Positions 50,130-61,339 of a DNA stretch of 64,000 nucleotides are shown here, piece by piece. Position numbers and translations under genes: made by a program. The notes beneath the pieces are model-generated. The model was given only the letters and a program-made list of their open reading frames with translations. It was not told the DNA's origin and ran no database searches. This DNA is from Lepeophtheirus salmonis (lineage: Eukaryota > Arthropoda > Copepoda > Siphonostomatoida > Caligidae): NCBI RefSeq assembly GCF_016086655.4, contig NC_052135.2:47789671-47853670 (forward strand), written 5' to 3'. Every line of letters begins with the position of its first letter. Within the stretch, counting starts at the first letter, position 1.

Positions 50130-50570
50130 ATAGTTTTGAAACTCGGTTTTGTCTTAAATGGTTTACTGATTTTTTGGTCCAGACCGCAATTCCAGATCGT
50201 TGAACAAAATTTTTTTTTTTTCAAATCATGGATCCATTTTTTTGGTTTCAATATGAAAACAGATTTTCTAATTTATAAAAATGGACCGAGTTTCTCTCCC
50301 ATTCTGCTCTATGAGTTGTAAAAATAGGATTTATTTTAGAAATCTAACTTCATACGACGTTATTATTCAAAATTATATCATTTTGAAACATAAATGATGT
50401 CATTAACAATTCATCTACAGAATCTGTATATACCAAACTTTAAATGGGACACTTCAAATCGAATTTCTTTTAAAAGGCAAAATTAGTTTGGTTCACTAAA
50501 AATCATAATGGTCTAATATCAGTCTAGAATTTTCAGACCAAAATCTAATACAAATATTATACTTTGTTTT
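50130..50570 (+). repeat. Dispersed repeat R1, copy C
   Basis: It aligns with copies A and B: ctgctctatgagttgtaaaa near 50304, atacgacgttatta near 50353, aatgatgtcattaacaattc near 50393, ttggttcactaaaaatcata near 50489, and gaattttcagaccaaaatct near 50527. No ORF or TIR is visible. Confidence 0.6.
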
Positions 50571-51113
50571 AGGATCAACTATTTGAGTACTTTACAATTT
50601 ATTAAACAATAATGAAAAGTAAAGGATTCATTAAATTATAAAAATGTAAGAGTATCTGTTAATCATTTAATATGTTCTTTTTTGAAAACAAAACAAAAAT
50701 GGATAAAAACATTAAGTGCAGCACCTGTATTTTGAAATATGATAATTTGACAGCTTAATATAAAAAAACAGATCTGAATTAGTTAAAAATTCTTGTACGG
50801 CTTAAAGTAGCCTGTATACAAAGTTAATAATTTTACAAAGTTGACATAGTTTAACTGATATAATTCTGAGCACGCATGGGGGTGGGGAGAAAAGTATATC
50901 GATTTATTATAGGTTTGATATGGGGATCAATTTATATTTTGAAAATTATCATAAGAGGGCCTATTTTCTATTCAAGTAGAGATAATGGAATTATAAATTC
51001 AACTTTTTCATAGAACTTATTATATTTTCTATCTTAATAGTTAACACACAGTATTACCAGTGAAAGACTGGCTTAAAGTAAAAAATAAATGTACATGATA
51101 AATTTTGGGAACT

Positions 51114-51192
51114 TTCAAACTCTTTGTCAATAATTGGAAGAAGAAAATAACCATTGAACTGGACCTGCATTGAAGGCTGTTGCTGTTGTTTT
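51114..51192 (+). repeat. 79-bp direct duplication, copy 2
   Basis: This copy lies about 210 bp upstream of the promoter-like segment at 51402. It is followed by a TAA/ATA trinucleotide run (51195-51210). The duplication is in direct orientation, 2.78 kb from copy 1. Confidence 0.9.
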
Positions 51193-51401
51193 GATAATAA
51201 TAATAATAATGCTATTGATAATAACGTTTTTTGTGATGAAATTGGTAGAGTTGGTTGCAAAGTTTTGGGTAGGCGAATGACACTCGAATAAATGCACAAA
51301 TTGAGCCCTAAAAATCTAATAGTTGATATCAACACTACTACTGATGGGCATGATAGAAGCTATGACTGGAGACTGTAGTAGTAGTAGTAGACTGTTCACT
51401 G

Positions 51402-51560
51402 TATAAAGGTACGCCGGCTAGGATGGATTCTCTTCACCACCGTCATTAAAAGAGGGAGAATTTCAGCATGAAGACCAACATACATACAAAACGACAAGAG
51501 AGGAAGGAAGGAAGAATAAATTAGAGAGAAGGAAGAAAAAGGAAAAAAGTAAAGAAGAGA
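51402..51560 (+). promoter_or_regulatory. Promoter-like segment: TATA box and purine-rich leader
   Basis: TATAAAG at 51402-51408 is followed about 30 bp downstream by ttctcttcaccaccgtcatt, which contains TCA-type initiator-like sequence. Then comes a purine-rich tract (51481-51560) with a short ORF starting ATG at 51468 (MKTNIHTKRQERKEGRIN). The local composition is unusual for the window. A GTA trinucleotide run (51376-51390) lies just upstream. No downstream coding exon on the plus strand was found, so this is a suggestion only. Confidence 0.3.
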
Positions 51561-51632
51561 AGGAAAAATAAGTTTCCTTTTTCCTTTTTTTTAAGTATGG
51601 CATTGCTTCATATACAAAAAAAAAGGACTTAC

Positions 51633-51677
51633 GATGATCATTTTATCATAATAATCAGCATCGTAGTGTCTGTACAC
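51633..51677 (-). CDS. Candidate 15-codon exon
   Basis: The donor ATC|GTAAGT (intron from 51632) and an AG at 51678-51679 (tatactcaaaccaaaag) bound a 45-bp phase 0 frame: VYRHYDADYYDKMII. The open frame extends further back (SDDPNTVKNPTLYSNQK) before a stop, so the real acceptor may differ. The composition, rich in Asp and Tyr, is not typical of chance AT-rich frames. The gene is not recognised. Confidence 0.28.
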
Positions 51678-52074
51678 CTTTTGGTTTGAGTATAATGTTG
51701 GATTTTTTACCGTATTAGGGTCATCAGATTAACTAAAATCTTTTGGTTTTTTCCTGTTTTGTTTGTTTGACACATAATGTATAAATTAAATCTTATGTTC
51801 ATCTCTAATGCAAGTGTTATCATCCACACCTCTTACTAGTAAAGTTGTCTAGAGTTGTAAATTCTCAGGAATTTCGATAAGTAACCAAAAAAAACCTGTC
51901 ATTTTGAAAAAGGTATGGCAGAGGTGCATTTTAACTATGATAACATTTCATTAGATTGGCTGAAAGCAGATATAAGAATAAGGAAATATAGGATGAACAA
52001 CATTAATGCTAATTATGTGACTTGTATAAGAGATAGCAAGATTATTTTTCATTCATTTGAAAATCATATTAAAT

Positions 52075-52800
52075 AATTATTCATAATAAAATCCTTGGTT
52101 CTCGATCATGATCTGTAGACGTCGGCATAATGCCTTGCATGCTCTTGCTACCTCGGGCAGAACTAGGTATTCATTGTCTTGACGATTGAGACCTTCAAAA
52201 CAACAACTGAGGCATGATTATTCTTGCAAGTAATCCTCCCTACAATGCCCCACAGGTAAAAGTAACAGGGATTGAGGTCTGGGTTGTTGCTGGCCAATTA
52301 GGGACCAAAAATCTGGGTCATTTTTCTTGAGAACTCTTGGACAATCTTGTCCATATGAGGAGGTGCTGGGTCTTACTGCAATGAATATTGGTTCCCATCA
52401 GAGACCTCATTCATCCATGGAAGACCACGTCCATGAGGACGTCCTTGTAGACCTCTTTTGTTGTGACCTTCTGGCCCTTTTGAATGAAGTGGGTGCATAC
52501 ACGGGGGGGGGGGGTGATGACCATCACCAGGACCATACCAATGCGTTATTTTTTGCCTTCATGACTAGTTGACATAACGTCAATGCTGTGGATTTTCTTG
52601 TCCGAAAAAAAACCTTGCCTATGCTCATCTGTCTTCCTTATTCTGCTTTGTTAACTGATCTCTTGAGCCTCTGACTCTAAACAAGTAACTCAGGTCGATC
52701 CTGATAGCATTTTTGATGTTCCATTTGATCACGTTATAGTCTTGGCTAGCCTAGTGATTGGCATGTCTGGATGAGTGTCAATTGATGAGTACAAACGGAA
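52075..52800 (-). pseudogene. Mariner-type transposase pseudogene
   Basis: Minus-strand segments in order are THPDMPITRLAKTIT near 52750 (DNA-binding region), TDEHRQGFFSDKKIHSIDVM near 52600 (first Asp block), IGMVLVMVITPPP and the poly-G/C slip at 52504-52514, QKGQKVTTKEVYKDVLMDVV near 52430, then Gln, a stop and DPAPPHMDKIVQEF (second Asp) near 52350, and NNPDLNPCYFYLWGIVG near 52270. The third catalytic position reads Cys (TGT) instead of Asp. The C-terminus runs to about 52080. Stops and frameshifts are present. TIRs were not identified. The 81-residue plus-strand ORF at 52327-52572 is an antisense shadow. Confidence 0.78.
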
Positions 52801-53109
52801 AAAGTGAAAAAAATATATATTGAATGCCAATTAAAAAAGAGAATTAGGAATAGGAATAGCGAGTTTGTCTCAGTATGTATCTTTATTATGGTTGAAGGAG
52901 GAACATAATTTCAATGATTATGCTGTCTATCGACAAGTTTTACTAAATTCTGGAGTTATTTGAAGCATTAGTAAAATAATTTGAAATAAAATATATAATA
53001 TGGGTAAGTGCTAGTATGTTAATAAAATATTAGTGTAATATCTTAGCAACACATGTTTGTATGTTTTGAGATCCCAACAAATTAATTTATTTTTATTCTA
53101 GTAGTTTCA

Positions 53110-53520
53110 CAAAAAATAATAGAATCGGCACTTGCTAAAGCGAAAACCTTCCCCTAAGGTAAGTTCCACAAAACCATAAGTTTATCCTAGATATGTATCT
53201 CTCTTTGTTCAAAAGTTATGATCAATTTGACATTTTAACACTTTTTCTGAGCTTTACTTCTCAATATTTAATAGCTTCTTACTGACTTCACAAAAGTATC
53301 TCAACAATGTTCTACTAATATCAATCATTAACTTTTTCCATTATCAGACAGGAAAAAATGACCTTGATGATTCCTCAAAAATTTAATTGTATCTTATTGT
53401 GAAGTATATAATCTCCATACAAAGTTTTACTAAAATCGGTTCATAACTTTTTTTGTAATTCTGCATACAAACAAACTGAGGCGAAAACAAAACTTCAACT
53501 TCGTTGTTGCTTGTTAAAAT
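53110..53520 (+). repeat. Dispersed repeat with tandem-like 115-bp internal periodicity
   Basis: Related phrases recur at about 53210 (caaaagttatgatcaa), 53323 (caatcattaacttttt) and 53440 (tcggttcataactttttt), spaced about 115 bp. The right end reads catacaaacaaactgaggcg, then aaaacaaaacttcaacttcg. This style (tgaccttga, catacaaagttt, aaaatcggttcataac, acaaacaaac) resembles repeats and LINE/SINE-type 3' tails widespread in marine invertebrates. The match is from recall, not from a search. Confidence 0.5.
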
Positions 53521-53907
53521 GGGCCTGTACGAATATTGGATTCGTACTTAGTTTCTACATGTAGAAACATATATTTAAATGAATTATAAACACAGAATAT
53601 TATCACTATACTGAAGAATATGTAACATAACTTTTTTTTTAATGTATAAGTTGCAAATTAAAATTGTGTCACTGATGCCTTATCAAAAATGTAATATATA
53701 TCTGCTGAATATTTTAAAATGTTAGATTAACACAACTTTTGTAGATATACATCATAAGAGTAATAGCTTGCCGGGGAAATTCATTCTATTTGATGCTTTC
53801 TATAACAATAAATTTGGATTTTTGCAGAGTATAAGGATTGGTTTTTCTTTGAATCTTTTGTATGAAAATTATTATAATGCAATTAATATAGACAAAACTA
53901 AATTATA

Positions 53908-54414
53908 TGAGGGTGGGCGGAAAAGTTTCCCACTTAACAAAAATACAAAACATTAAAAAAAAAAAATTAAATAGCATAGTTTCCTTGTAGATTTACACAC
54001 ACTTTTCTCAGCAATGCTTCCATCTCTATAACCCGTCCAAATAGTTCTTGGGATTTTTATCTTCAAAATAGTTGTTCATGACACATTTTTTTTTGTTTTT
54101 GGCTCGGAGTTGGATTGACATAGACGTGTCACTTTTCAATACATTAAGACTTTATATGTCTGTTATTGTTTGAATCTATTTAAAGTTTACACTTTCAAAA
54201 ACAAATGTTCAATGATAGCTCAATACTCTATTTTTTCAGTTTTCACAAAACACTCATATCAACTCACTTAAACGACTTTTGCATAACAATTGTGCGACCA
54301 AAATAACAAAAACTTTGATGAGCTACCAAAAGATGCCAGATATATATGACTGGCCTCTTTTTACGAGTGATGTCATCTTCAAGGTGAAATCAGAAACTTT
54401 ACAGACCAACCTCG
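53908..54414 (-). mobile_element. 507-bp mariner-derived MITE
   Basis: TA flanks lie at 53906-53907 and 54415-54416. The inverted ends are diverged: left tgagggtgggcggaaaagtt, right (reverse complement) cgaggttggtctgtaaagtt. Near the left end the minus strand still encodes a transposase C-terminal scrap (ELFGRVIEMEALLRKVCVNL, about 53980-54045). No catalytic motifs are present. It is a deletion derivative that could only have moved with transposase supplied in trans. Confidence 0.75.
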
Positions 54415-54419
54415 TATTA

Positions 54420-56475
54420 ATAAGCTAATACACTTGGAAATATTTTATACGTGATATTTTTTGATCAAATTTCTTTTTTGATCGGATTTCATCGTCTTTT
54501 TGTACATTAAAAACATCCCAGAATAATTTAGGGATATCATATTATAAAAAAGTCATTACTCTATCTACTTTACTCGATCTTGATATATACATAAATGCAG
54601 TAATGTGTGACAAAAGATATGTAGACATAAATCCTTAGATACATTACAATCGTACTTCATTTATAGGTTTATATACTTCTAATATTTGAATTCATCCATT
54701 TTTGTGGTTCGACAACACACAAACAATTTATAACAAAAGTTCAAAAAATGAGAAATTCCCAATTTATTTGTTTAATTCATGTATATATAAAATCCAATAT
54801 TTCATGACCATATTTTTGATGAAATTTTATTAAATTTTTGGGATGATTTCAGATATTTAATAACCTTAATTATTATTGAGAATTTGCATTTAAATAAAAT
54901 ACTTATTTTGCGAAAATATTTCTTTTTCAAATAGAATTTACACTTTCAAATTATTTGAATATGATAATACATATTGCTATTGGGGGTGGCTGAAAAGGAT
55001 TAATCAAAACAATGTGATGTTAGAAAGTAACGATAATTAGTAGAAAACTACAAATGTAATTTAGATTCAATTTCCAGATAAACCATTCTAGCTTCCTTTA
55101 GTACTGACAGGACAGATATGCATAATTTATAAAATGTTCTAGTAATAAAATTTAAAAAGAAAGAACAACTTGTTTCTTTTTGAACGAGTTTCAAATTGAC
55201 AATAAATAAAATATCACCATGAAATTTTATGTACGTACCATCTAAGCAATTTGACACCTATAACCTTTAAGTACTAGGTTCTGATATAATTACTTTATTC
55301 AATTTTACCTGACTTATCAATCCAACAATGTTGTGCGTACCAATAATTGAATATATTAAATTTGTTACGCATTAATATAGCTATACTATAAATCATGTAA
55401 TGCACATTGATATCCTTAATTTTTTCAATAATTTGATAACGATATTTGTTTGTATTGTTAGAATATATAATTTTTAATTTGAATTTAGCAACATATTTCA
55501 AAAACCATATTACAAGTACAATTTAAGACTTTAATTCTTGCATTGAGAACATTTTTAGTTGAGATTCTTTCCTCAAATTAAGATAAAAATATTGTTTGGG
55601 AATTATTATTTCAATCCCAAAATTCCTGCAAATCACATTTATTTTGAAAGAATAAAAATATATTCAATACGTCATACATAGTTAATTTATGGAAAAATTA
55701 TTTTTTTTTTAAAATGAACCAATGCCTGAAACAAGTTTATGTTCTCTCCTTTTTATTAAAAATGTTATCAATAACCATATTAGGTAAATTTCTTGGAAAG
55801 GAACAGAGTAGTTCCACATTTAACCGAAAAAAAGTTATATAATTTTCTCTGAAATTACATGTCTTGGCGTTTTTGTTTTTTTTTCAAGTATTTTAATTGC
55901 TAAAATATGAGAAAAGAAGAAAAAATATGGCTTTTATAAATAGTTGAAATGTTATTCAAGCAAATTAACACCTTTTTAGACCATTCATCCTTATAAATCT
56001 CAAATCAAATGTGTATGAAATTGACTAAAATTATCACTTCATTAAGCAAGAGATGTACTTTAGTCTTTTGGAGAAACGGTAGGACTGTATTGATCCTGAA
56101 TGTGGGTGTTTAAATAGGTTTTGTCTCTGATAATGAACAAAATCTATTTTTAACTTTCCCTTATTTACTTTCATTTATAGTGATAATAATTAATAATAGC
56201 TAAATTATTAATACACACTAATTCAGTATGATCATAAAATCATATAATTTTTTCTTTAAAAAGTATTCCCAAATGTAAGACCCCTTGCCTTATATGTCTT
56301 GTAAATTTGTAATGCAATTTGGTTATATAGATACTTTTTATTTAAAAAGGTCATCAAAATTTTCACTATTTTTTTTTATTTAAGTAAAAAATAAACCTAT
56401 TTGCAAATTTTGTACATAGTAATCAAATTTTTTGGCTTTTATATACTAACAAAAAGACTGGTAGACAGAAGGTAA
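54420..56475. other. AT-rich noncoding stretch
   Basis: No supported gene or element. ORFs at 55048-55257 and 55295-55501 (minus) are AT-driven and lack supporting signals. Confidence 0.5.
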
Positions 56476-56479
56476 GGGT

Positions 56480-56695
56480 TTTTTTAATGTTCCTTTATTT
56501 GGTTTGATGGAGTTGCCATGATTAAGTATACGTAAACATTATAACATTACATTAACTCCATATAACCTAGAATCTTGTATTAAGTCCATATATATAAAGT
56601 AAATTTATTTTTATAGGAATGCCCGTTGACAAACCTACGCACATTGAGTTCAATATAATAATTTCTCCCGAGCGCATTATCTATGTTTTGTTTAA
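56480..56695 (+). repeat. Dispersed repeat R2, longest copy
   Basis: It carries both the part shared with 18890-18990 (near 56490-56565) and the part shared with 37308-37382 (near 56630-56695), showing that these two short matches belong to one family of at least about 200 bp. Confidence 0.5.
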
Positions 56696-56699
56696 CACT

Positions 56700-59600
56700 A
56701 TTATTGTTCTTTAAGAATACTTATTATTTTATAAAATACTTGTCATTGTCTATTTCTTAAGCTAAGTTTGTTAAATAAAACTAAAAATCTGTAATGTGTT
56801 GTAATAGGATGATATTCAAACTATTCAATTTCTGTTCCAAAAATGTTAAGTTTCAAAATTTAAAACCATTGAGCTACGTTTCAATATTTATAGAAATGAT
56901 TAAAACTTTGTCAATCATGTTTGTGTATCCAAAAGAAAACTTGTAAGTCTCCTTATTTTTACTTTTTTCCTAGAAATGAAATATTTTACACCCTAATATA
57001 TTCGAGTACCCATAAGTAATTACTTTTTCAGATGAGATAAACCAAATATATAAAAACGTCAGATTAATGTTTTCTTAGGAATACAAATACTTATTAACGA
57101 GGAAATCATGCTGTTAATAAAATTTTCCATAAGGCATTGTGAGGGAGTGTGTGGATACATAATGAAGCTCATTTATTATGCATCTTTTTCAATTTCTTTC
57201 ACCTCATTATTATTATAGACAAAATAATTATATTTAATTTATAGGTAAGAGTTTGATTCCATCTTAATTATAAATAATGATTATGATTTATGAATATGCA
57301 AAATCATTATTCAAAGAACGTCGGTAAGTGTCTAATGTATATCTGTTATTAAATGTTTAGCACTTTTTTCTTTGTTACTCAAGTCGATCCCAATTGGATA
57401 TACTACCAAAATTATGAGCAACCAATTTACATTTTTATACTGAAAGTGAAGTAAAATCCATTAGAGCCGAGACTCTGAAATATTTTCCAAAATTGGTCGT
57501 CATTTATAGTAAAATATTTTTTAATTTAAAAAGTTGACTTGTAAGTCCCAAAATTTGTGCTCGCATTTACTAAATATTTTAATGTAATTTAGCGATATAA
57601 AAAGTATATTTTGAAAAAGTATTACAAACGAGGCTCTGAATTGTTGTCCAAATTAGATAAAAATTCATAGCATCGACTTCCTTTAAATTGATATTTCATA
57701 AATAAAAAATTATTTTATACGTCCTAAAATGTGTACAAACATTCCCTGCTTATCTCAAATGTAAATACATATAAAAAGTAAGTTTAAAAAAGATATAAAA
57801 AAAGTTATTTTTCAAGAGCCCCTTTTTTAATTAAATCATACAAATATAGCTACAAATATAAATTCTGAAGGTACTTTATTTACAAAAGAATATTAAAATT
57901 AAATATATTAAAAATATAGATGATCTACTGGTTTGTTCAAAAAAGAACCCAAAAATTAATGCAGGCACTCTGACAAATATGAACTGTGTTTAGAAGGAGA
58001 GCTGATTAGCTGTCATGAAGTTTTATTAGATTAGCTGTGAGAAGCTATGACATTAAGGAAATAAATACTCTTATGGTTTCAACTAATATAAGCCTTAGCC
58101 TCATCAATTGTCTTTACCTATAATCGTTATCGCTTAAAAAAGCTTACGATAAGATATTTTTTCGTAATATACAATCAAGTATAAAACATCAAAAGACAAA
58201 AAAGATTGGATTTATTTTATATTGTAGTTTGGATTACGGTCTGTAACTCCTTGACTGGTTTGAGACCGGTATATATATTTTTTTTAATCAAACTAATTCG
58301 ATCTGAAGAGACTATTAGGGAATGAGGCGTCATCTAAATCAATCAATAATATATTTTCTTATCTCTAATTCTGATTGGACTAAAATTCTGTTTATGCGCT
58401 TTTTGATCTCTTGCGGCAGTTCATTGTTATATTACGTCTTTTGACTAAGATTCTTCTAAAGTAATTTAAGAGAAGTAACGTTTCGGACAGGGTTATGCTT
58501 TTTCCTTCAGAATAAATTAGAATGATAAGCTATTAATTAAAACCATTTTTATAAACAATTTGTAGATTGTGTCATGTTATTTCCATTTTGAAAACATATA
58601 AACAATGACTTAGTTTAAATTGTATTACTCTATAACTCATATAAATGAGATGGGGGTTCAATTGGTCAATAGAATGAGACATTTAGGACCAAATCGAAAA
58701 AAATCGATCTTGGAACGATTTTTTAGATTAATGTATGATAAATTTAGACTTTAATATAATTAAAGAATACATTGAAGATGTAATATCCCCTCAAATTAAT
58801 GAAGATTATAATTATTTGTAGATATAAATCACTTGTTTCAATATATTTTTTTTTATAATAGATAATTTTTGTAGGGATTTCAATTTGAATTTAGATATTT
58901 TTAACCAGAATCTATATTGTCTATCCTTAATGAAGCTTTGTTTTTTTTTTCTGAATTATAAAGATACTTATATTGTTATTGTTTATGGAGTGACAGTTGA
59001 ATCACTTGTTCAAACTATTCCTTTGTGATGATCCTGATGAAATTCCTTATAGATTCTAAAATACTTAGCACTTATAACTTGTGAAAGAATTAGTAAAGTT
59101 TATTTTTAAATCAAGGGGGTTGGAACAAAATTTGACAACATTCTGATAAATAAATTAAAGACTCTATTTGATATTAACAAAAAAGACTGTACCTAAAAAA
59201 AAACATCTCTGGTATCAATTTAATTACTTTACCTAGTCTGTGGTTTCTGCCGTCCTTTGATTTATCTGTCTCTGGTCTCCCATTAATATCATTTTGGTTA
59301 ATTTTCCAATTAATGAGTAAGCAACAATTTTTGTTCCACATAACATTACTTTTATTGGATATTGTATGCCACTTTTTCCCTTTCTGGAAGTCGTACGTTC
59401 TATAAAGCGGATTTTTAACAATGATGGTTACTATTATTAAATAAGAATACTTCTAATAAATCATGAATGATAAATATCTCCTTTTATTGTTGAGCTATTC
59501 TTCTTTCATGCTTAATAAATTATAAATATATTTACATCTTTATATTTATGTATATATATACATATACTCTTCACAAAGCAGAAGAGCTAAATAAATGAAA

Positions 59601-60235
59601 CGAAATCATCAAATGATAGCAGTCTATAATTTTCAAAAAGAATAGTTCCAGGCATGATGATGTCAAACAGATAAGAAAACGATTGAATCTACAATGTAGA
59701 GGATAATAGTTTGCTTATTTAAAAAAAAAAATGTACTGCAGGTTAGAAACTCAAGAATTTTGAGTCTACTGTTAGAGTTTCAACAACTCCAGATATTACT
59801 TAGACTAGTGTTAATGACTAAAGATATAGAAATTGCTGGATTTCAAGTCAACATAAAAGCCCTTATTAAGATAAGGCTATAAGAATATTATAATTAGAGA
59901 CGGCATATCTGTCAACAGATTTTGCAATTGTTCTCCTTGCCTATGGATAACGTTTGAGTTTGTATCATACATTGTAATCTATATACACTTCCTGGAATTC
60001 CAGTAATAATTACATCACTTGCGATGACTGTAGGTGTGAAAAATAACATTTCCCGATGTGTATAAAAATCTCATTTGATATTATGTCAAAAAGAAGAAGA
60101 AGATCAACATCAACACGACTGATATAATGTGGTGTTTTGAATAAGAGAGCTAATGAAAAAGCTACAATTACATATTTATCTTCTTTATGGTATCTCAATC
60201 TTTATTTAATACAGGATTGTTTAAACTTCTTTTAT
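56700..60235. other. AT-rich noncoding stretch
   Basis: No supported gene. The minus frame at 59233-59421 (RFIERTTSRKGKSGIQYPIK, VMLCGTKIVAYSLIGKL) is mildly protein-like and followed by GTAAAG, but it lacks a good acceptor and is closed by a TAG at the would-be donor. It was not promoted to a gene. Confidence 0.4.
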
Positions 60236-60239
60236 TGTT

Positions 60240-60960
60240 CAATAAGAATCTTTGTTTGAAAATGAAAGTTTAGACATTGTAGACTAACTTTTTATTGGAC
60301 ATATTCTGCTTTGGTCTCAATATCGATCTCTAATTTGTGTTTGAAGGCACGCTCATTACTTGGCATTGACGTATAACAACTGGTTACATGGTGTTGATAA
60401 TCTTGTGAGGTCGTCAACAAGCTTTGGAATGGAAAAAAGCATAATCCAGTGGGATCAGTTCTGGACTGTTAGGCGGCCACATTGTATATGGCCAAAAAAA
60501 TACATTCTCATCTAGGCATTACTACATAGATTTAAACATTTGCACCTGGCCCGTCCTGTTGCATAACATAGTTTTCAACTAGGACAATCTGAATAACCCA
60601 TAGTAGGAAGTTTGCTCTTAACTTTTCCTTCAAATTCTGACTATTAAGGTAATAACCTTGGCGAAATAGATTAGAGACATGACATGGCATTTGATGGGTG
60701 AAATGGGCCACCCTAACTCATTCATATTTCAATATCTATTATTCATTATGTTTGTAACTGAGTCAACTTCCCCGATCTTTTTATCAGAGAAGATAACTAC
60801 CTGTCCAAATGATGACTTGAGATTTTCTAGCAGTCCTTGGCAACATTAAAGATGGGTTTATTTCATGGCTGGGTCATAAGGGACGCTTTGGTCTCATACA
60901 GGTTTACCGGCCTCCTTTTTACTCTTATTTAAGCAACTTTGAGACTGTGCATAATGTAAC
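60240..60960 (-). pseudogene. Mariner-type transposase pseudogene
   Basis: Minus-strand segments are RRPVNLYETKASLMTQP near 60880, FNVAKDC near 60840, SDKKIGEVDSVTNIMNNRY (first Asp block) near 60770, VAHFTHQMPCHVS near 60700, GYYLNSQNLKEKLRANFLLW then VIQIVLVENYVMQQDGPGA (second Asp) near 60550-60660, YTMWPPNSPELIPLDYAFF (third Asp) near 60440-60490, and a C-terminal part to about 60300. All three Asp codons can still be found, but in different frames with several frameshifts and stops. TIRs were not located. It lies immediately downstream of the poly(A) signal at 60972. Confidence 0.8.
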
Positions 60961-60971
60961 ATCCTAAAATG

Positions 60972-60977
60972 TTTATT
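60972..60977 (-). terminator. Poly(A) signal AATAAA
   Basis: On the minus strand AATAAA lies about 30 bases after the stop codon (61007-61009) of the terminal exon candidate. This is the expected order for a gene end with a short 3' UTR. Confidence 0.5.
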
Positions 60978-61006
60978 TTAGACCTCCTGTCTGATCCGGA
61001 CTTTAC

Positions 61007-61159
61007 TTAGAGGTTTTCAACGTTTTCAATAAGTTTATTGACTGGATAAACAATCATACTGGTCCCATTTAAGGGATTTGAAAATGGGAAATGATGAGGT
61101 CCGTGCCAAGCAAAGCCAAGATCTGAAGGTATTTCGTCTGTCCCGTTGTCATAATCTAA
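61007..61159 (-). CDS. Candidate terminal exon of unnamed gene
   Basis: The acceptor is a strong pyrimidine tract, gatattttctcttaag (AG at 61160-61161). The 153-bp exon in phase 0 codes LDYDNGTDEIPSDLGFAWHG, then PHHFPFSNPLNGTSMIVYPV and NKLIENVENL, ending at TAA 61007-61009, with AATAAA 30 bases on. Rich in Pro, His, Gly, Asn and Asp, it stands out from AT-driven frames. N-glycosylation sequons (NGT twice) are visible. The frame is also open further up to about 61336, so the exon could be longer. Upstream exons were not found before the window end. The family is not recognised. Confidence 0.5.
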   Translation of the reverse strand, partial: LDYDNGTDEIPSDLGFAWHGPHHFPFSNPLNGTSMIVYPVNKLIENVENL

Positions 61160-61339
61160 CTTAAGAGAAAATATCATAATTATTACTTTGTCCTTACTTA
61201 TAAGGCCAAAAAATAAAATGTACATTTTGTAATCAGTAACCCATCCAGAAACTATTTTCCGGATGTATACTTTTTTTTTACACCCAAAGATATCAAAGAT
61301 AAATAACTTTTGTAGGCTGCAAATTGTACAATACACACT

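Noticed and set aside
52327..52572. 81-residue plus-strand ORF with a poly-Gly run
   Set aside because: It is antisense to the transposase remnant at 52075-52800. The Gly run comes from an 11-base G tract.
59233..59421. Mildly protein-like minus frame with GTAAAG at its end
   Set aside because: No convincing acceptor, a TAG at the proposed junction and no partner exon.
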